A DNA stretch of 64,000 nt from GCA-2686265 sp036010965 (GTDB taxonomy: Bacteria; Planctomycetota; UBA1135; GCA-002686595): positions 105,019-169,018 of the forward strand of contig DASCMO010000105.1 in the NCBI GenBank assembly GCA_036010965.1. The letters run 5' to 3'. The notes beneath the pieces are model-generated. The model was given only the letters and a program-made list of their open reading frames with translations, had not been told where the DNA came from and searched no databases. Shown one piece after another: positions 7,828-16,517 of the stretch. Each line of letters starts with the position of its first letter. Position 1 is the stretch's first letter. The position numbers and the translations under genes were made by a program.

Positions 7828-10406
7828 GTCGCTTGCGTTGGTTCGCCGCGGTGTCGTTGGCCGTCGTCCTGGTCGGTTTGTTGACCGAGGAGGCCAGGGC
7901 TTGGGGCGATCACCCGGTCGAGCTCGATGAGCACCGCGAGCCGCGGCTGAAGACCGGTGGAAGCTGCGTGATCACCGGCGCGATGATCCACTCGGCCGTG
8001 GCGCCGGCCGCCGTCGGCGACGTGCTCGTCGTGGACGGGCGGATCGAGGCTGTCGGCGAGGTCTCGATCCCCGAGGGATTCGTCGTCATCGACGGCGCAG
8101 GCGGCCACCTCGTGCCCGGAGCGGTCGACTGCCACTCGCACATGGCGATCGAACGCGGCATCAACGAGGGGACTGTCTCGATCTCGGCCGAGGTCACCAT
8201 GCGGGATGTGGTGAACTCGGAGGATCTGACCATCTACCGCGCCCTGGCGGGCGGGACCACGACCGCGCGGCTGCTGCACGGGTCAGCCAATGCGATCGGC
8301 GGTCAGGATGCGGTCATCAAGTTGCGCTGGGGTCGACGGCCGGAGGAGCTGCTGATGCGCGACGCGCCGGTCGGGATCAAGTTTGCTCTCGGCGAGAACC
8401 CCAAGCGATCGCGCGGAGGGCGCAACGGCTCGCGCTTTCCGGCCACGCGCATGGGTGTCGAGGCGGTCTACGCCCGCGCCTTCGAGGCCGCGCGCGAGTA
8501 CGCCGCGGACTGGGGGGCTTTCGAAGCGGCGGTCGAGGCCGGCGAGTCGCCGCCCCCGCCGCGCCGGGACCTGCGGCTGGATGCTCTGCAGGGGATCCTC
8601 GAGCGCGAGATCCACGTCCACTGCCACTGCTACCGCGCGGATGAGATCCTGATGATCATCCGTACGGCCGAACGCTTCGGTTTTCACCTGGCGACGCTCC
8701 AGCATGTACTCGAGGGCTACAAGGTCGCCCGCGAAATGGCCGACGCGGGCGTGGGCGGGTCGACGTTCAGCGACTGGTGGGCTTACAAGATCGAGGCCTA
8801 CGACGCGATCCCGCACAACGCGGCGATCATGGACCGCGCCGGGGTGCTGTCGTCGGTGAACTCCGACTCGGGCGATCTGGTGCGACGCCTGTTCTGCGAG
8901 GCTGCCAAGTCGGTGGGCCACGCTGGACTGGATCCCGTGCGGGCCCTGGCCCTGGTCACCATCAACCCCGCCCGCCAGCTTGGCCTCGGCGAGAGACTGG
9001 GTTCGATCGAGGTGGGCAAGGACGCGGACCTGGTGCTCATGAACGGTCTGCCGCTCTCATCGCTCTCGCGCGTGCGCTGGACCATGGTCGAGGGGGAGAT
9101 CGAGTTCGAGCGACGGGACGCATTCGAACTGGACGGCGAGCCGCTCGTCGCGCGAGCGCTGACCTCCTCTGCGCCGGCTGTCGTCGCGTGGGATCCCGAT
9201 GGGGGCGAGGCCGTCGCCGTCACGGGGGCCACGATTCATCCGATCGGCGCCCCCTCGTTCGAAGGCGGCACGATTCTCTTTCAAGACGGCCGCATCCTCT
9301 CCCTGGGGACCGATGTGTCCTTGCCCGCGGCGACGCGCGTCATCGACGGGACGGGCCGTCATGTGTGGCCGGGGATGATCGCCCTGAACACGGATGTCGG
9401 CCTGCGCGAGATCGGCGCCATCGCGGCCACCATGGACACCTCGGAGATCGGCGGGAACCAGCCGGATCTGCGGGTGGCGGCGTCGATCAATGCCGGTTCC
9501 GCGCACATCGGTGTCACGCGCGCGGGCGGGCTGTCGCGCTGCCAGACAGCGCCCCAGGGCGGCGGGCCGATCCTCGGCCAGTCGGCCGTGATCGACCTGG
9601 ACGGCGACACCTGGGAGGAACTCCTGTTCGAGGATCGGGATATGTTGCACATCAACTTCCCGCGCATCGCGAACGACGCGGACCTCGACGAGGAACACGA
9701 GGACATCGCGCCCTTGCGGGAACTCCTGGAGGAGGCCCGGCGCCACGCGGACCTCGCGGATGCGGCGGCCGCCTCCGGTGTGCCCCCGCCCCCGGGCGAC
9801 CCGCGCCTGGAAGCGCTCGCGCCCTACGCCCGAGGTGAGGGACGGATCGCCCTGCACGCCACGAACGCCCAGACGATCCTGAGCGCCCTGCGCTTCGCGA
9901 GCGAGGAGAAGCTGGACTGCGTGCTGTTCGGTGCGACGGAGGGCTGGAAGGTCGCCGATGCGATCGTTCGCTCGGGGATGGGTGTCGTGATCGGGCCCGT
10001 CCTGGCGGTCCCGCGCTCCGAGTTCGACCCCTACGACAGCGCCTATGCCAACCCGGCCGTATTGCACCGCTCCGGCGTGGAGGTGGCCTTGATGTCGGAT
10101 GACTCCCAGAACACGCGCAACCTCGCGCACCACGCTGCCATGGCCGCGGCCTTCGGCTTGCCCCGTGAGGAGGCCCTGCGCGCCGTGACCCTCTACCCTG
10201 CCCGCGTGCTCGGCATCGCCGACCGCCTCGGGAGCCTGGAGGTGGGCAAGATCGCGGACGTGCTGGTGACCGACGGCGATCTGCTCGAGATCACCTCGCG
10301 CGTGGAGTACCTCTTCATCGACGGGCGCCAGGTTGACCTCGCGAACCGCCAGACTCGCCTCCGCGACCGCTACCAGGCCCGCCTGGAGCGGCTCTCCGGC
10401 GAGTAG
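7824..10406 (+). CDS. Exported tandem-domain amidohydrolase (imidazolonepropionase-like)
   Basis: An 860-residue protein with an N-terminal signal peptide (about 1-27). It holds two amidohydrolase modules. The first (about 45-430) carries H-S-H in PGAVDCHSHM, HVHCHCYRADEI, a distal NSDSGDLV and the closing VTINPARQLGLGERLGSIEVGKDADLVL. The second (about 465-860) repeats the layout, but its H-x-H site reads MIALNTDVGL, as in the widespread variant class lacking that pair. It keeps HATNAQTI, MSDDSQNTRN and TLYPARVLGIADRLGSLEVGK. It likely hydrolyses a cyclic amide or dipeptide in the periplasm; the substrate is unknown. It is translationally coupled to the preceding amidohydrolase. Confidence 0.85.
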   Translation: MSRLRWFAAVSLAVVLVGLLTEEARAWGDHPVELDEHREPRLKTGGSCVITGAMIHSAVAPAAVGDVLVVDGRIEAVGEVSIPEGFVVIDGAGGHLVPGAVDCHSHMAIERGINEGTVSISAEVTMRDVVNSEDLTIYRALAGGTTTARLLHGSANAIGGQDAVIKLRWGRRPEELLMRDAPVGIKFALGENPKRSRGGRNGSRFPATRMGVEAVYARAFEAAREYAADWGAFEAAVEAGESPPPPRRDLRLDALQGILEREIHVHCHCYRADEILMIIRTAERFGFHLATLQHVLEGYKVAREMADAGVGGSTFSDWWAYKIEAYDAIPHNAAIMDRAGVLSSVNSDSGDLVRRLFCEAAKSVGHAGLDPVRALALVTINPARQLGLGERLGSIEVGKDADLVLMNGLPLSSLSRVRWTMVEGEIEFERRDAFELDGEPLVARALTSSAPAVVAWDPDGGEAVAVTGATIHPIGAPSFEGGTILFQDGRILSLGTDVSLPAATRVIDGTGRHVWPGMIALNTDVGLREIGAIAATMDTSEIGGNQPDLRVAASINAGSAHIGVTRAGGLSRCQTAPQGGGPILGQSAVIDLDGDTWEELLFEDRDMLHINFPRIANDADLDEEHEDIAPLRELLEEARRHADLADAAAASGVPPPPGDPRLEALAPYARGEGRIALHATNAQTILSALRFASEEKLDCVLFGATEGWKVADAIVRSGMGVVIGPVLAVPRSEFDPYDSAYANPAVLHRSGVEVALMSDDSQNTRNLAHHAAMAAAFGLPREEALRAVTLYPARVLGIADRLGSLEVGKIADVLVTDGDLLEITSRVEYLFIDGRQVDLANRQTRLRDRYQARLERLSGE

Positions 10407-10516
10407 GCCAGAGGTTGTCAGGCGGGCTCAGGGAAGCGTGCCCGTGGACTCATCCGCATCGCGATCCAGCGCGTGTTCGCGCGTCGCTCTCGCAGAGAGG
10501 GCCCAGGGGCGAGACC
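10407..10516. other. Intergenic spacer, nothing recognised
   Basis: Together with 10697-10871 this makes up the non-coding part of a 465-base interval that otherwise holds one small minus-strand gene. I see no promoter consensus or strong hairpin. Confidence 0.4.
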
Positions 10517-10696
10517 TCAGGCGAGGCTGTTCCAGATCAGCACGCCGATCAGCGCGAGCCACAGTGTGCGTCCCAGAGCGCGTTCGAAGCGGCGTGCCCG
10601 CTCGATCCGCGCCGAACCTTCGTCGAAGGCCGTCGGCCCGGTCTGTCGTTGTGATTCTTCGATGGTCCAAGCCAGTTCCCTACCCCTTCGTGTCAT
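10517..10696 (-). CDS. Small single-pass membrane protein, 59 aa
   Basis: The start ATG at 10696 is preceded by an unusually good Shine-Dalgarno (GAGGAGGAG, 10702-10710 read on the minus strand) at about 6 bases. The product is a charged 40-residue N-terminal part (RIERARRFERALG) followed by one hydrophobic helix WLALIGVLIWNSLA at the extreme C-terminus, as in tail-anchored small proteins. I do not recognise a family. The ribosome site and the clean amphipathic-then-hydrophobic layout are the support. It is flanked by plus-strand genes on both sides. Confidence 0.55.
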   Translation of the reverse strand: MTRRGRELAWTIEESQRQTGPTAFDEGSARIERARRFERALGRTLWLALIGVLIWNSLA

Positions 10697-10871
10697 CCTC
10701 GCTCCTCCTCGAGCCCCCTGTCGGTCTGTGGAATAGCGCCCGACCTCGGTCCGGTTACAAGGACTTGCGGACCTTGTCGGGAACACGACACTGGACGAGA
10801 CGAGGGCGCGCCAGGTTCCCCACTGACACAACGGTTACGATCGCCAGGCAGATCAGGAGCAAGGATCAGGA

Positions 10872-11174
10872 ATGGACGTGAAACAGGTCGAGGTTTGTTG
10901 TCCCGGGTGTTCACACCACCTCACGATCGATGTGCGAACTGCCACAGTACTGCGTGCGGTTCCGCCCAGTGAGGGGGATGACGAGGGGAAGATCGGGGTC
11001 GACCCGACGAGATGGGGCGCGGCGGAGGATCAGGTCAGCGAGCGCGTGGAGGGTGCTTCGGACAAACTGGACGCCGCGCTCGAGAAAGAGCGTGACCGGG
11101 CGAGCCACTTCGACGCGCTCTTCGACCGGGCGCGCGAGAAGGCTAATCGACGGGAGGAAGAGGAATCCGACTGA
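10872..11174 (+). CDS. Small protein with N-terminal CCPGC motif and charged coiled-coil tail
   Basis: A 100-residue protein. It begins with VEVCCPGCSHHLTIDVRTATVLR, a half zinc-ribbon-like segment (C-x-x-C plus two His) of a kind often seen in planctomycete hypothetical proteins. Residues 50-100 are strongly charged and helical (SERVEGASDKLDAALEKERDRA...), probably a coiled coil. It has no known function. The start ATG 10872 follows an AAGGA-like site. It heads a plus-strand series that continues to the MamK-like gene, but 217 bases separate it from the next gene, so co-transcription is uncertain. Confidence 0.75.
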   Translation: MDVKQVEVCCPGCSHHLTIDVRTATVLRAVPPSEGDDEGKIGVDPTRWGAAEDQVSERVEGASDKLDAALEKERDRASHFDALFDRAREKANRREEEESD

Positions 11175-11391
11175 ATTCGGTGCGCAGAATGCGCTCCCCA
11201 GGCCAGCGACGGCACACTCATGGCTTCGATAGGCCGGTCGTCCTGGAGGTGTCGCGAAGGGTTCGATTTCCGCGGGCTCGCGGGACCCAAGGCGCTACCT
11301 TCTGGGGCCTACGGAGAAGGGGCGAAGTCGGGCGCGTACCCCGCAGCCACCCCATCCGCGCCCAACCGACATACTTTTGAGCCGAACCTAG

Positions 11392-12210
11392 ATGCCCGAA
11401 GGCCGCTACCAAGCCGTCAAGGCCTACGCCAACCAGCCGTTCCTTAACTCACCGGATGCGCGCACGCTGCGCATCCTGGCGGAGTACATGGAACCCGAAG
11501 CGCGCTTCCGGGAGTTCCATGTGAAGGACACGATCGTGTTCTTCGGCTCGGCGCGAATCCTCTCGCGCGAAGCGGCTCAGGAGCAGGTGGAGCGAGCCCG
11601 GGCTGGCGAGGGCGAACTGGAGATGGCTGAAGAGTGCCTGGCCATGTCCCGCTACTACGAGGATGCCCGTGAGCTGGCGCGGCGCTTGACGATCTGGTCG
11701 AAGGGTCTGGAGAGCGCGGAGCGACGCTTCGTCATCTGCTCGGGAGGAGGGCCGGGAATCATGGAGGCGGCCAACCGCGGGGCCTCGGAGGCCAAGGGCG
11801 AGAACGTGGGCCTCAACATCTCCGTTCCCTTCGAGCAGAACGACAACCCCTACATCACCCACCGGCTGTCCTTTGAGTTCCACTACTTCTTCATGCGGAA
11901 GTTCTGGTTCAACTACCTCGCCAAGGCGATGGTCATCATGCCCGGAGGCTTCGGTACCCTGGACGAGTTCATGGAGACGGTGACGCTGATCCAGACTCAG
12001 AAGATCACGAAGCCGTTACCCATCGTGATGTACGGCACCGATTACTGGGACGAGGTCCTGAACATCGAGCCAATGGTTCGCCATGGGACCGTGAGCAAGG
12101 AAGACCTGGCCCTGTTCCATCGCTCAAACTCCGTCGATGATGCCTTCGAGTACTTGACCAGTGAACTGACCAAGAGGGTGCTGAAGTCCCCCGAGCAGGA
12201 GGGCGACTGA
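11392..12210 (+). CDS. LOG-family protein (TIGR00730 type nucleotide phosphoribohydrolase)
   Basis: A 272-residue cytoplasmic protein. The LOG/lysine-decarboxylase-like signature is complete: SGGGPGIMEAANRGA around residues 119-133 and PGGFGTLDEFME around 183-194 (PGGxGTxxE). Family members cleave nucleoside 5'-monophosphates to base and ribose 5-phosphate (cytokinin activation in plants, purine nucleotide homeostasis for the longer bacterial PpnN). An N-terminal helical extension of about 45 residues precedes VFFGSARI. The start ATG 11392 has no strong Shine-Dalgarno. The product is likely a nucleotide salvage or homeostasis enzyme; the annotation 'lysine decarboxylase' would be a misnomer. 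Confidence 0.88.
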   Translation: MPEGRYQAVKAYANQPFLNSPDARTLRILAEYMEPEARFREFHVKDTIVFFGSARILSREAAQEQVERARAGEGELEMAEECLAMSRYYEDARELARRLTIWSKGLESAERRFVICSGGGPGIMEAANRGASEAKGENVGLNISVPFEQNDNPYITHRLSFEFHYFFMRKFWFNYLAKAMVIMPGGFGTLDEFMETVTLIQTQKITKPLPIVMYGTDYWDEVLNIEPMVRHGTVSKEDLALFHRSNSVDDAFEYLTSELTKRVLKSPEQEGD

Positions 12211-12369
12211 GCCCGCATAGGCTGTTCCACCGGCTGCAGGGAGCCTTCGCGGGGCGAGGGGTGCACCGGGCGGGCCCCAGTCGCTATGTTTCTCGCTCCC
12301 GCGCCGGACTCCGGCTCTCAAGAGAGGCTCGGAAGGGGGCCGATAGAGCCGACAGGCCACGATTATCGC

Positions 12370-13341
12370 ATGACACAGTTCCCTTCCGTCAACTTCACCC
12401 GCACGGGGCGGGGGCTCTTCTCCACGGAGGAGATCCTCGACCTGATGCGTGGCGAGTGCGATCGGGCGCAGCGCTACGCCTATCCGCTGACCCTCCTGCG
12501 GGTCTGCGTCGATCGGCTCGAGCAACTCGGCGACCTCTACGGGTACGAGTCCCGCGAGCGTGTGCTGGAGGAGGTGGGCGAGGTCCTGTGTTCCGTGACG
12601 CGCGAGAGCGACATGCTCGGCTGCATCGTCGATAGCCAGTTCCTGGCTCTGTTCCCGCACACACCGTCCGTGGCAGGCCGTGCGCTCGCCGGGCGGCTGA
12701 TCGACTCGGCGGCCCGTCTGGCCTTTCACCAGGGCGTGGCGGAGGTCAAGATCACCCTCAGCATCGGCATAGCACAGCGCGAGCCCGGGGCGAGCGCCAG
12801 CCTCGACGAGCTGATTGCCGAGTCCGCGCTGGCGCTCGAGGGCGCGCTCGTGGCCGGTGGCAACAGGGCTGAGGAGCACGAACCGCCCGCGCCTCAGTTG
12901 TCCGCAGGAGCCGAACCCGTGCCGGCGGATATCGAGCAGATCGGCGCGATGCTGGACCGCATGCTCAGCGAGCGTGTCCAGGAAATGTTCGAGTCGATGG
13001 GCCAGCAGGTGCCGGACTTCGGCGGCCATGAACAGGAAGTGCTCTCTCTCGCCATCCGGAAGATGGAAGAGGAGCGGAAGGACCTCGTCTCGCAGCACCG
13101 CGAGGAGATGGACGCGCTGTCGCGTCGCATGGAGAAGCTGGCAGCGGGCCTCGAGATCACCGAGGAGGAACTCCGCCGCGCTCTCGCTCAGAAGGGCTTT
13201 GACCCGGGCGTGGCGTCGCTGTATCGAACGGTGCAGGGGCTGGAGGAAGAAGAGACGGATCAGGAGTTGAAGCGGGCCATGATGTCGAAGATCTTCGAGG
13301 CCAACCTGGAGTTGAGAGAAAAACGGGGAGAGGTGGGTTAG
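12370..13341 (+). CDS. Degenerate GGDEF-domain protein with C-terminal coiled coil
   Basis: A 323-residue protein starting at ATG 12370. Residues about 15-165 follow the GGDEF fold step by step (CDRAQRYAYPLTLLRVCVDRLEQLGDLYG ... VLEEVGEVLCSVTRESDMLG ... ITLSIGIAQ ... GNR), but the signature loop reads VDSQF instead of GG[DE]EF. Diguanylate cyclase activity is therefore not expected; a scaffold or sensory role is more likely. Residues about 195-323 are highly charged and helical (EERKDLVSQHREEMDALSRRMEKL), a probable coiled coil. The gene ends 56 bases before the MamK-like actin gene in the same direction, so the two may work together, which is inference. Confidence 0.75.
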   Translation: MTQFPSVNFTRTGRGLFSTEEILDLMRGECDRAQRYAYPLTLLRVCVDRLEQLGDLYGYESRERVLEEVGEVLCSVTRESDMLGCIVDSQFLALFPHTPSVAGRALAGRLIDSAARLAFHQGVAEVKITLSIGIAQREPGASASLDELIAESALALEGALVAGGNRAEEHEPPAPQLSAGAEPVPADIEQIGAMLDRMLSERVQEMFESMGQQVPDFGGHEQEVLSLAIRKMEEERKDLVSQHREEMDALSRRMEKLAAGLEITEEELRRALAQKGFDPGVASLYRTVQGLEEEETDQELKRAMMSKIFEANLELREKRGEVG

Positions 13342-13397
13342 CCCTATCTCCCTTCTGAATCGAGAGTTGTCTGCTAGTCGAGAAACGGCGAAGGATC

Positions 13398-14486
13398 ATG
13401 TCCCAATCTCCCACTGAGAAGAGTGCTACCGCGGCGGAGGAAAGCTCCGCGTCGTCCGACGCCGGCGTCCTGTACGTCGGGATCGACCTGGGCACATCGC
13501 GTACTTCCGTCGCCGCCAGTAACGGCGTGCGTGTGACGCTTGCCTCCTACGTCGGATACCCCAAGGACGTCGTCAGCAAGAAACTGCTGAAGCAGGACAT
13601 CCTCTACGGGGACGACGCGATCGCCCACCGCCTGTCACTGGACCTCTACCGCCCGCTCGAGCACGGTGTGCTCAAGGTCACCGGGGACGGTTCGGCAGAG
13701 GACAAGGGCAACCTGAGGGCCTCGCGCGATCTGCTGATCGAGGCGATCCGCCGCGCCCGGCCGCGCAAGGATGAGCTGGTGTACGCGGTGATCGGTGCGC
13801 CCGCCCAGGCGAGCATCACGAGCAAAAGCTCGATCGTCGACATCGCCAGGGAGTGCGTGGACTCGGTCATGCTCTGCTCCGAGCCCTTCGCCGTGGCCTA
13901 CGGTCAGGACATGCTGGACGACGTACTCGTGATCGACATCGGCGCAGGGACGGTGGATCTGTGTCGGATGCACGGCACCATGCCCGAGGACACCGACCAG
14001 ATCACCCTGAATACGGCCGGTGACTTCGTCGATGCGGAGCTGGCCGCCCTCATTCGTCAAAGCCACCCCGGGGCTCAGTTCTCGGACCGGATGCTGAAGG
14101 ACATCAAGGAGCGTCACTCCAGCGTCGCGGAGGTCATGCAGCCTGTCCTGGTGACCCTGCCTGTCGACGGCAAGCCGACGGAGTTTGATCTGACGAGTGA
14201 GATCCAGACGGCCTGCCGCTCGATCGTCCCGCCGATCGTGGAGGGTCTGGGGAAGCTGGTGGGCACCTTCGACCCCGAGTTCCAGCAGCGTCTCAAGGAC
14301 CGCGTCTTGCTTGCGGGCGGCGGCAGCCAGATCAAGGGGCTCGATTTAGCCATCGAGAAGGAAATGGTTGAGCGCCTCGGCGGCGGCAAGGTCTCGCGCA
14401 TCGAGGAGCCGCTCTACGGCGGAGCGAACGGCGCATTGAAGATCGCGCACGACATGCCAGAGGATTTCTGGGAGCGGTTGAAGTAG
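13398..14486 (+). CDS. MamK-like bacterial actin
   Basis: A 362-residue actin/Hsp70-fold ATPase. Phosphate-1 GIDLGTSRTS is at about 28-37, a catalytic-Glu region CSEPFAVAYG at about 161-170 (Glu162), phosphate-2 VIDIGAGTVDL at about 178, and the adenosine motif LLAGGGSQIKGL near 305. Beyond generic actin motifs it shares specific stretches with magnetosome MamK: YVGYPKDVVSKKLL, a YRPLEHGVL segment (LRYPLQDGVL in MamK), ITLNTAG and an ending like PEDFWERLK. MamK polymerises into filaments that position magnetosomes; relatives in non-magnetic bacteria are of unknown function. No magnetosome genes (mamA, mamB, mamM and others) are visible, so a generic filament role is more likely. Confidence 0.85.
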   Translation: MSQSPTEKSATAAEESSASSDAGVLYVGIDLGTSRTSVAASNGVRVTLASYVGYPKDVVSKKLLKQDILYGDDAIAHRLSLDLYRPLEHGVLKVTGDGSAEDKGNLRASRDLLIEAIRRARPRKDELVYAVIGAPAQASITSKSSIVDIARECVDSVMLCSEPFAVAYGQDMLDDVLVIDIGAGTVDLCRMHGTMPEDTDQITLNTAGDFVDAELAALIRQSHPGAQFSDRMLKDIKERHSSVAEVMQPVLVTLPVDGKPTEFDLTSEIQTACRSIVPPIVEGLGKLVGTFDPEFQQRLKDRVLLAGGGSQIKGLDLAIEKEMVERLGGGKVSRIEEPLYGGANGALKIAHDMPEDFWERLK

Positions 14487-14499
14487 CTCGTCGGGGGCC

Positions 14500-14943
14500 C
14501 TATTCGTCGCTGCTGGTGTGATCGTGGACGACTAGCCACTGGCCGTCGATCTTGCGCAGCAGGAGCGTGAAGAGTCCGCCCAGGGGCGGGCTGTCAGCGA
14601 ACTCCAGCCGCCACCTCCCGCGCAGCGCGGCGCTCTCGGGCGAGAGGGGGAGCGGCTCGAGGTCGCTGAAGGTGAGCTTCCCCATAGCGGCGCCGTCGCT
14701 CTGGTAGCGGCGGTGGTAGCGCTCGACCAGGGAAGCGTAGCCTCGGGTCACCGTGCCGCCCGAGAAGAACGTCAGGCCCTCGGAGCGCCAGTAGCCGCGC
14801 TCGACGAAGGCGTCCAGGTCACCGTTGTTCCAGGCCTCCTGCTGGGCCTGCAGCACGGTCGTGAGCTCGCCTGGCGCGGGGGTCGTCGCGCAGGCGACGG
14901 CGAGCAGGGTGACGATAGCCGGGAGGGAATTCGGGCGCTGCAT
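14500..14943 (-). CDS. NTF2-like (DUF4440/SnoaL-type) lipoprotein
   Basis: A 147-residue protein starting at ATG 14943. A short signal sequence ends in LLAVAC, a lipobox, so the mature protein is probably membrane-anchored at Cys17. The remainder is a cone-shaped NTF2-like domain: VLQAQQEAWNNGDLDAFVERGYW, TFFSGGTVTRGYASLVERYHRRY, then beta strands ending in GQWLVVHDHTS, the usual conserved final strand. Such domains bind or isomerise small ligands or act as adaptors. It is convergent with the MamK-like gene (13 bases) and divergent from the AIM24 gene. Confidence 0.82.
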   Translation of the reverse strand: MQRPNSLPAIVTLLAVACATTPAPGELTTVLQAQQEAWNNGDLDAFVERGYWRSEGLTFFSGGTVTRGYASLVERYHRRYQSDGAAMGKLTFSDLEPLPLSPESAALRGRWRLEFADSPPLGGLFTLLLRKIDGQWLVVHDHTSSDE

Positions 14944-15098
14944 CGCCCTGATTCTCGACTCGCCAGGCATGGAGGGTCAATTGTCGCCGTCGCAAAGCGC
15001 GGAGAGAGGCTATTCTCACACCCCGCCGAGGTGCGCAGCGGATGGGCCGGCGTATCGTCGAGCCGGCGAGGCGAGCAAGGCACAGAGGAGAAAAGTTC

Positions 15099-15842
15099 AT
15101 GGCTGATCAGATCGACTACCGACTCGAGGGCGACGACTTTCAGGCGGTGGTCATCACCCTGGATCCCGGGGAGGCCGTGCGGGCCGAACCCGGGGCGATG
15201 ATGTACATGGAAACGGGCGTCGAGATGGCCACGTCCACTGGTGGCGGGCTGATGAAGGGGCTCAAGCGAATGGTGGGCGGAGAGAGTTTCTTCATCACGA
15301 CCTTCTCCAACGAGGGCGCGTCGCGGGCCGAGGTCGGCTTCGCGGCCTCCTACCCAGGGAAGATCATGCCGGTCGACCTCGCAGCGGGATCCATCCTCTG
15401 CCAGCGGGACGCCTACCTCTGCTCGGCGGACGGCGTCGAGGTCTCCGTCGCCTTCACGCGCCGCCTGGGGGCGGGGTTCTTTGGCGGCGAGGGCTTCATC
15501 CTCCAGCGCCTCGAGGGCAACGGCCTGGCCTTCGTGCACGCCGGCGGCCACATCGTCGAGCGCGACCTGGGCACCGGAGAGACCCTGCGCGTGGACACCG
15601 GGTGCATCGTCGGTTTCCAGGAGTGCGTCGACTACGACATAAAGATGGTCAAGGGCGTCAAGAGCATGGTCTTCGGCGGCGAAGGCCTCTTCTACGCGCT
15701 CCTGACCGGACCGGGGAAGATCTGGCTGCAGACCACCCCCTTCTCGCGCTTTGCCGACCGTGTCATGTCCGCCGCCGGGGCGAACAAGGGTCAGGTCAAG
15801 CGTGGCGGCAACCTGATCGGCTCCATGCTCAGCGGAGACTGA
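15099..15842 (+). CDS. AIM24/TIGR00266 family protein
   Basis: A 247-residue protein. The family pattern is clear: YRLEGDDFQAVVITLDPGEAVRAEPGAMMYM at the N-terminus, a Gly-rich KRMVGGESFFITTF, then FGGEGFILQRLEGNGLAFVHAGG and LRVDTGCIVGF, with GGEGLFYALLTGPGKIWLQT at the end. The fold is a double-stranded beta barrel/TRAP-like protein; the bacterial members have no settled function, and the mitochondrial relative AIM24 is involved in inner-membrane organisation. A Shine-Dalgarno GAGGAG (15085-15090) fixes the ATG at 15099. It is monocistronic and convergent with a lipoprotein gene. Confidence 0.9.
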   Translation: MADQIDYRLEGDDFQAVVITLDPGEAVRAEPGAMMYMETGVEMATSTGGGLMKGLKRMVGGESFFITTFSNEGASRAEVGFAASYPGKIMPVDLAAGSILCQRDAYLCSADGVEVSVAFTRRLGAGFFGGEGFILQRLEGNGLAFVHAGGHIVERDLGTGETLRVDTGCIVGFQECVDYDIKMVKGVKSMVFGGEGLFYALLTGPGKIWLQTTPFSRFADRVMSAAGANKGQVKRGGNLIGSMLSGD

Positions 15843-15850
15843 GCTCGGTT

Positions 15851-16342
15851 TCAGTCGTTTCCGACGTAGCCGAGGCCCTTGAGGGCATCGAGCGTGCTGC
15901 TGTCGCCGTGTGCCTCGGCGTCTTTGCCCATGCGATCTCGCAGTGCGATCAGGGCCGTGTTCTCGGGAAAGGCAACCATGCCGGCGCCCAGGATCTCGAT
16001 GCCCTCGGCGTAGGCGCCCTGGGCCTTGAAGTCGGTGACGATCAGGTTGAAGTCGCGGTACTCGAGGGCCGCGCTCGCCGAGAGGGCCAGGAAAGCGTCC
16101 TTCGCCGCGGGCGGGTCGAGGTGCGCCTGGGCGCGGCACTGTCCCAGCTGGGCCTCCAGTAAGCGCGGATCGTCCGCCGCGAAGGCTTCAGCGGCCGCGG
16201 CGAACTCCTCGTAGGCGAGTTCGAAGTTCCCCGAGTTGAGCGCCTTCTGCCCGGCATCCGTGCGCTGGCCGGGATCCGGGGAGCCGCAAGCTGCGAGGGT
16301 CAGGGACAGGAAGAGAGCGAGGACGGTGGAAACGGGCTGCAT
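15851..16342 (-). CDS. TPR-like lipoprotein ending in an L-x-x-L-G-Y tag
   Basis: A 163-residue protein with a lipoprotein signal (LSLTLAAC, Cys19). Helical repeats of the TPR type follow (AGQKALNSGNFELAYEEFAAAAEAF; LLEAQLGQCRAQAHLDPPAAKDAF). The C-terminus LDALKGLGYVGND carries the L-x-x-L-G-Y tag found also on the two small RHH-like proteins in the adjacent cluster (ends 16954 and 24462). It diverges from that cluster, with 396 bases between the two starts, so it may be co-regulated. Function unknown. Confidence 0.8.
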   Translation of the reverse strand: MQPVSTVLALFLSLTLAACGSPDPGQRTDAGQKALNSGNFELAYEEFAAAAEAFAADDPRLLEAQLGQCRAQAHLDPPAAKDAFLALSASAALEYRDFNLIVTDFKAQGAYAEGIEILGAGMVAFPENTALIALRDRMGKDAEAHGDSSTLDALKGLGYVGND

Positions 16343-16517
16343 GGGTTCACCAGGAGGTCGAGGGCGGGGCAGGACGTCGGCCAGTGCCGTGGATCGCCCG
16401 CCGAGGTGCCGTCACAGGGTGGCCGGCGGGCGCCTGACTCTACGGGCTCGCGAGAGGCTGCGTGAGCCCCCAGCCGCAGGAACGATGCCGCAAACCCGTG
16501 GGGGAGCGAGGCTTGCA

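Noticed and set aside
9057..10133. 358-codon minus-strand open frame across the second amidohydrolase
   Set aside because: Fully antisense to a well-supported gene, no motif.
11392..12210. Lysine decarboxylase
   Set aside because: The PGGxGTxxE motif is that of LOG-family nucleotide hydrolases; the decarboxylase name is a historic misannotation.
13398..14486. MreB or DnaK
   Set aside because: The length and the specific YVGYPKDVV and FWERLK stretches fit MamK-like actins better, and no mreC/mreD or dnaJ/grpE neighbours are present.
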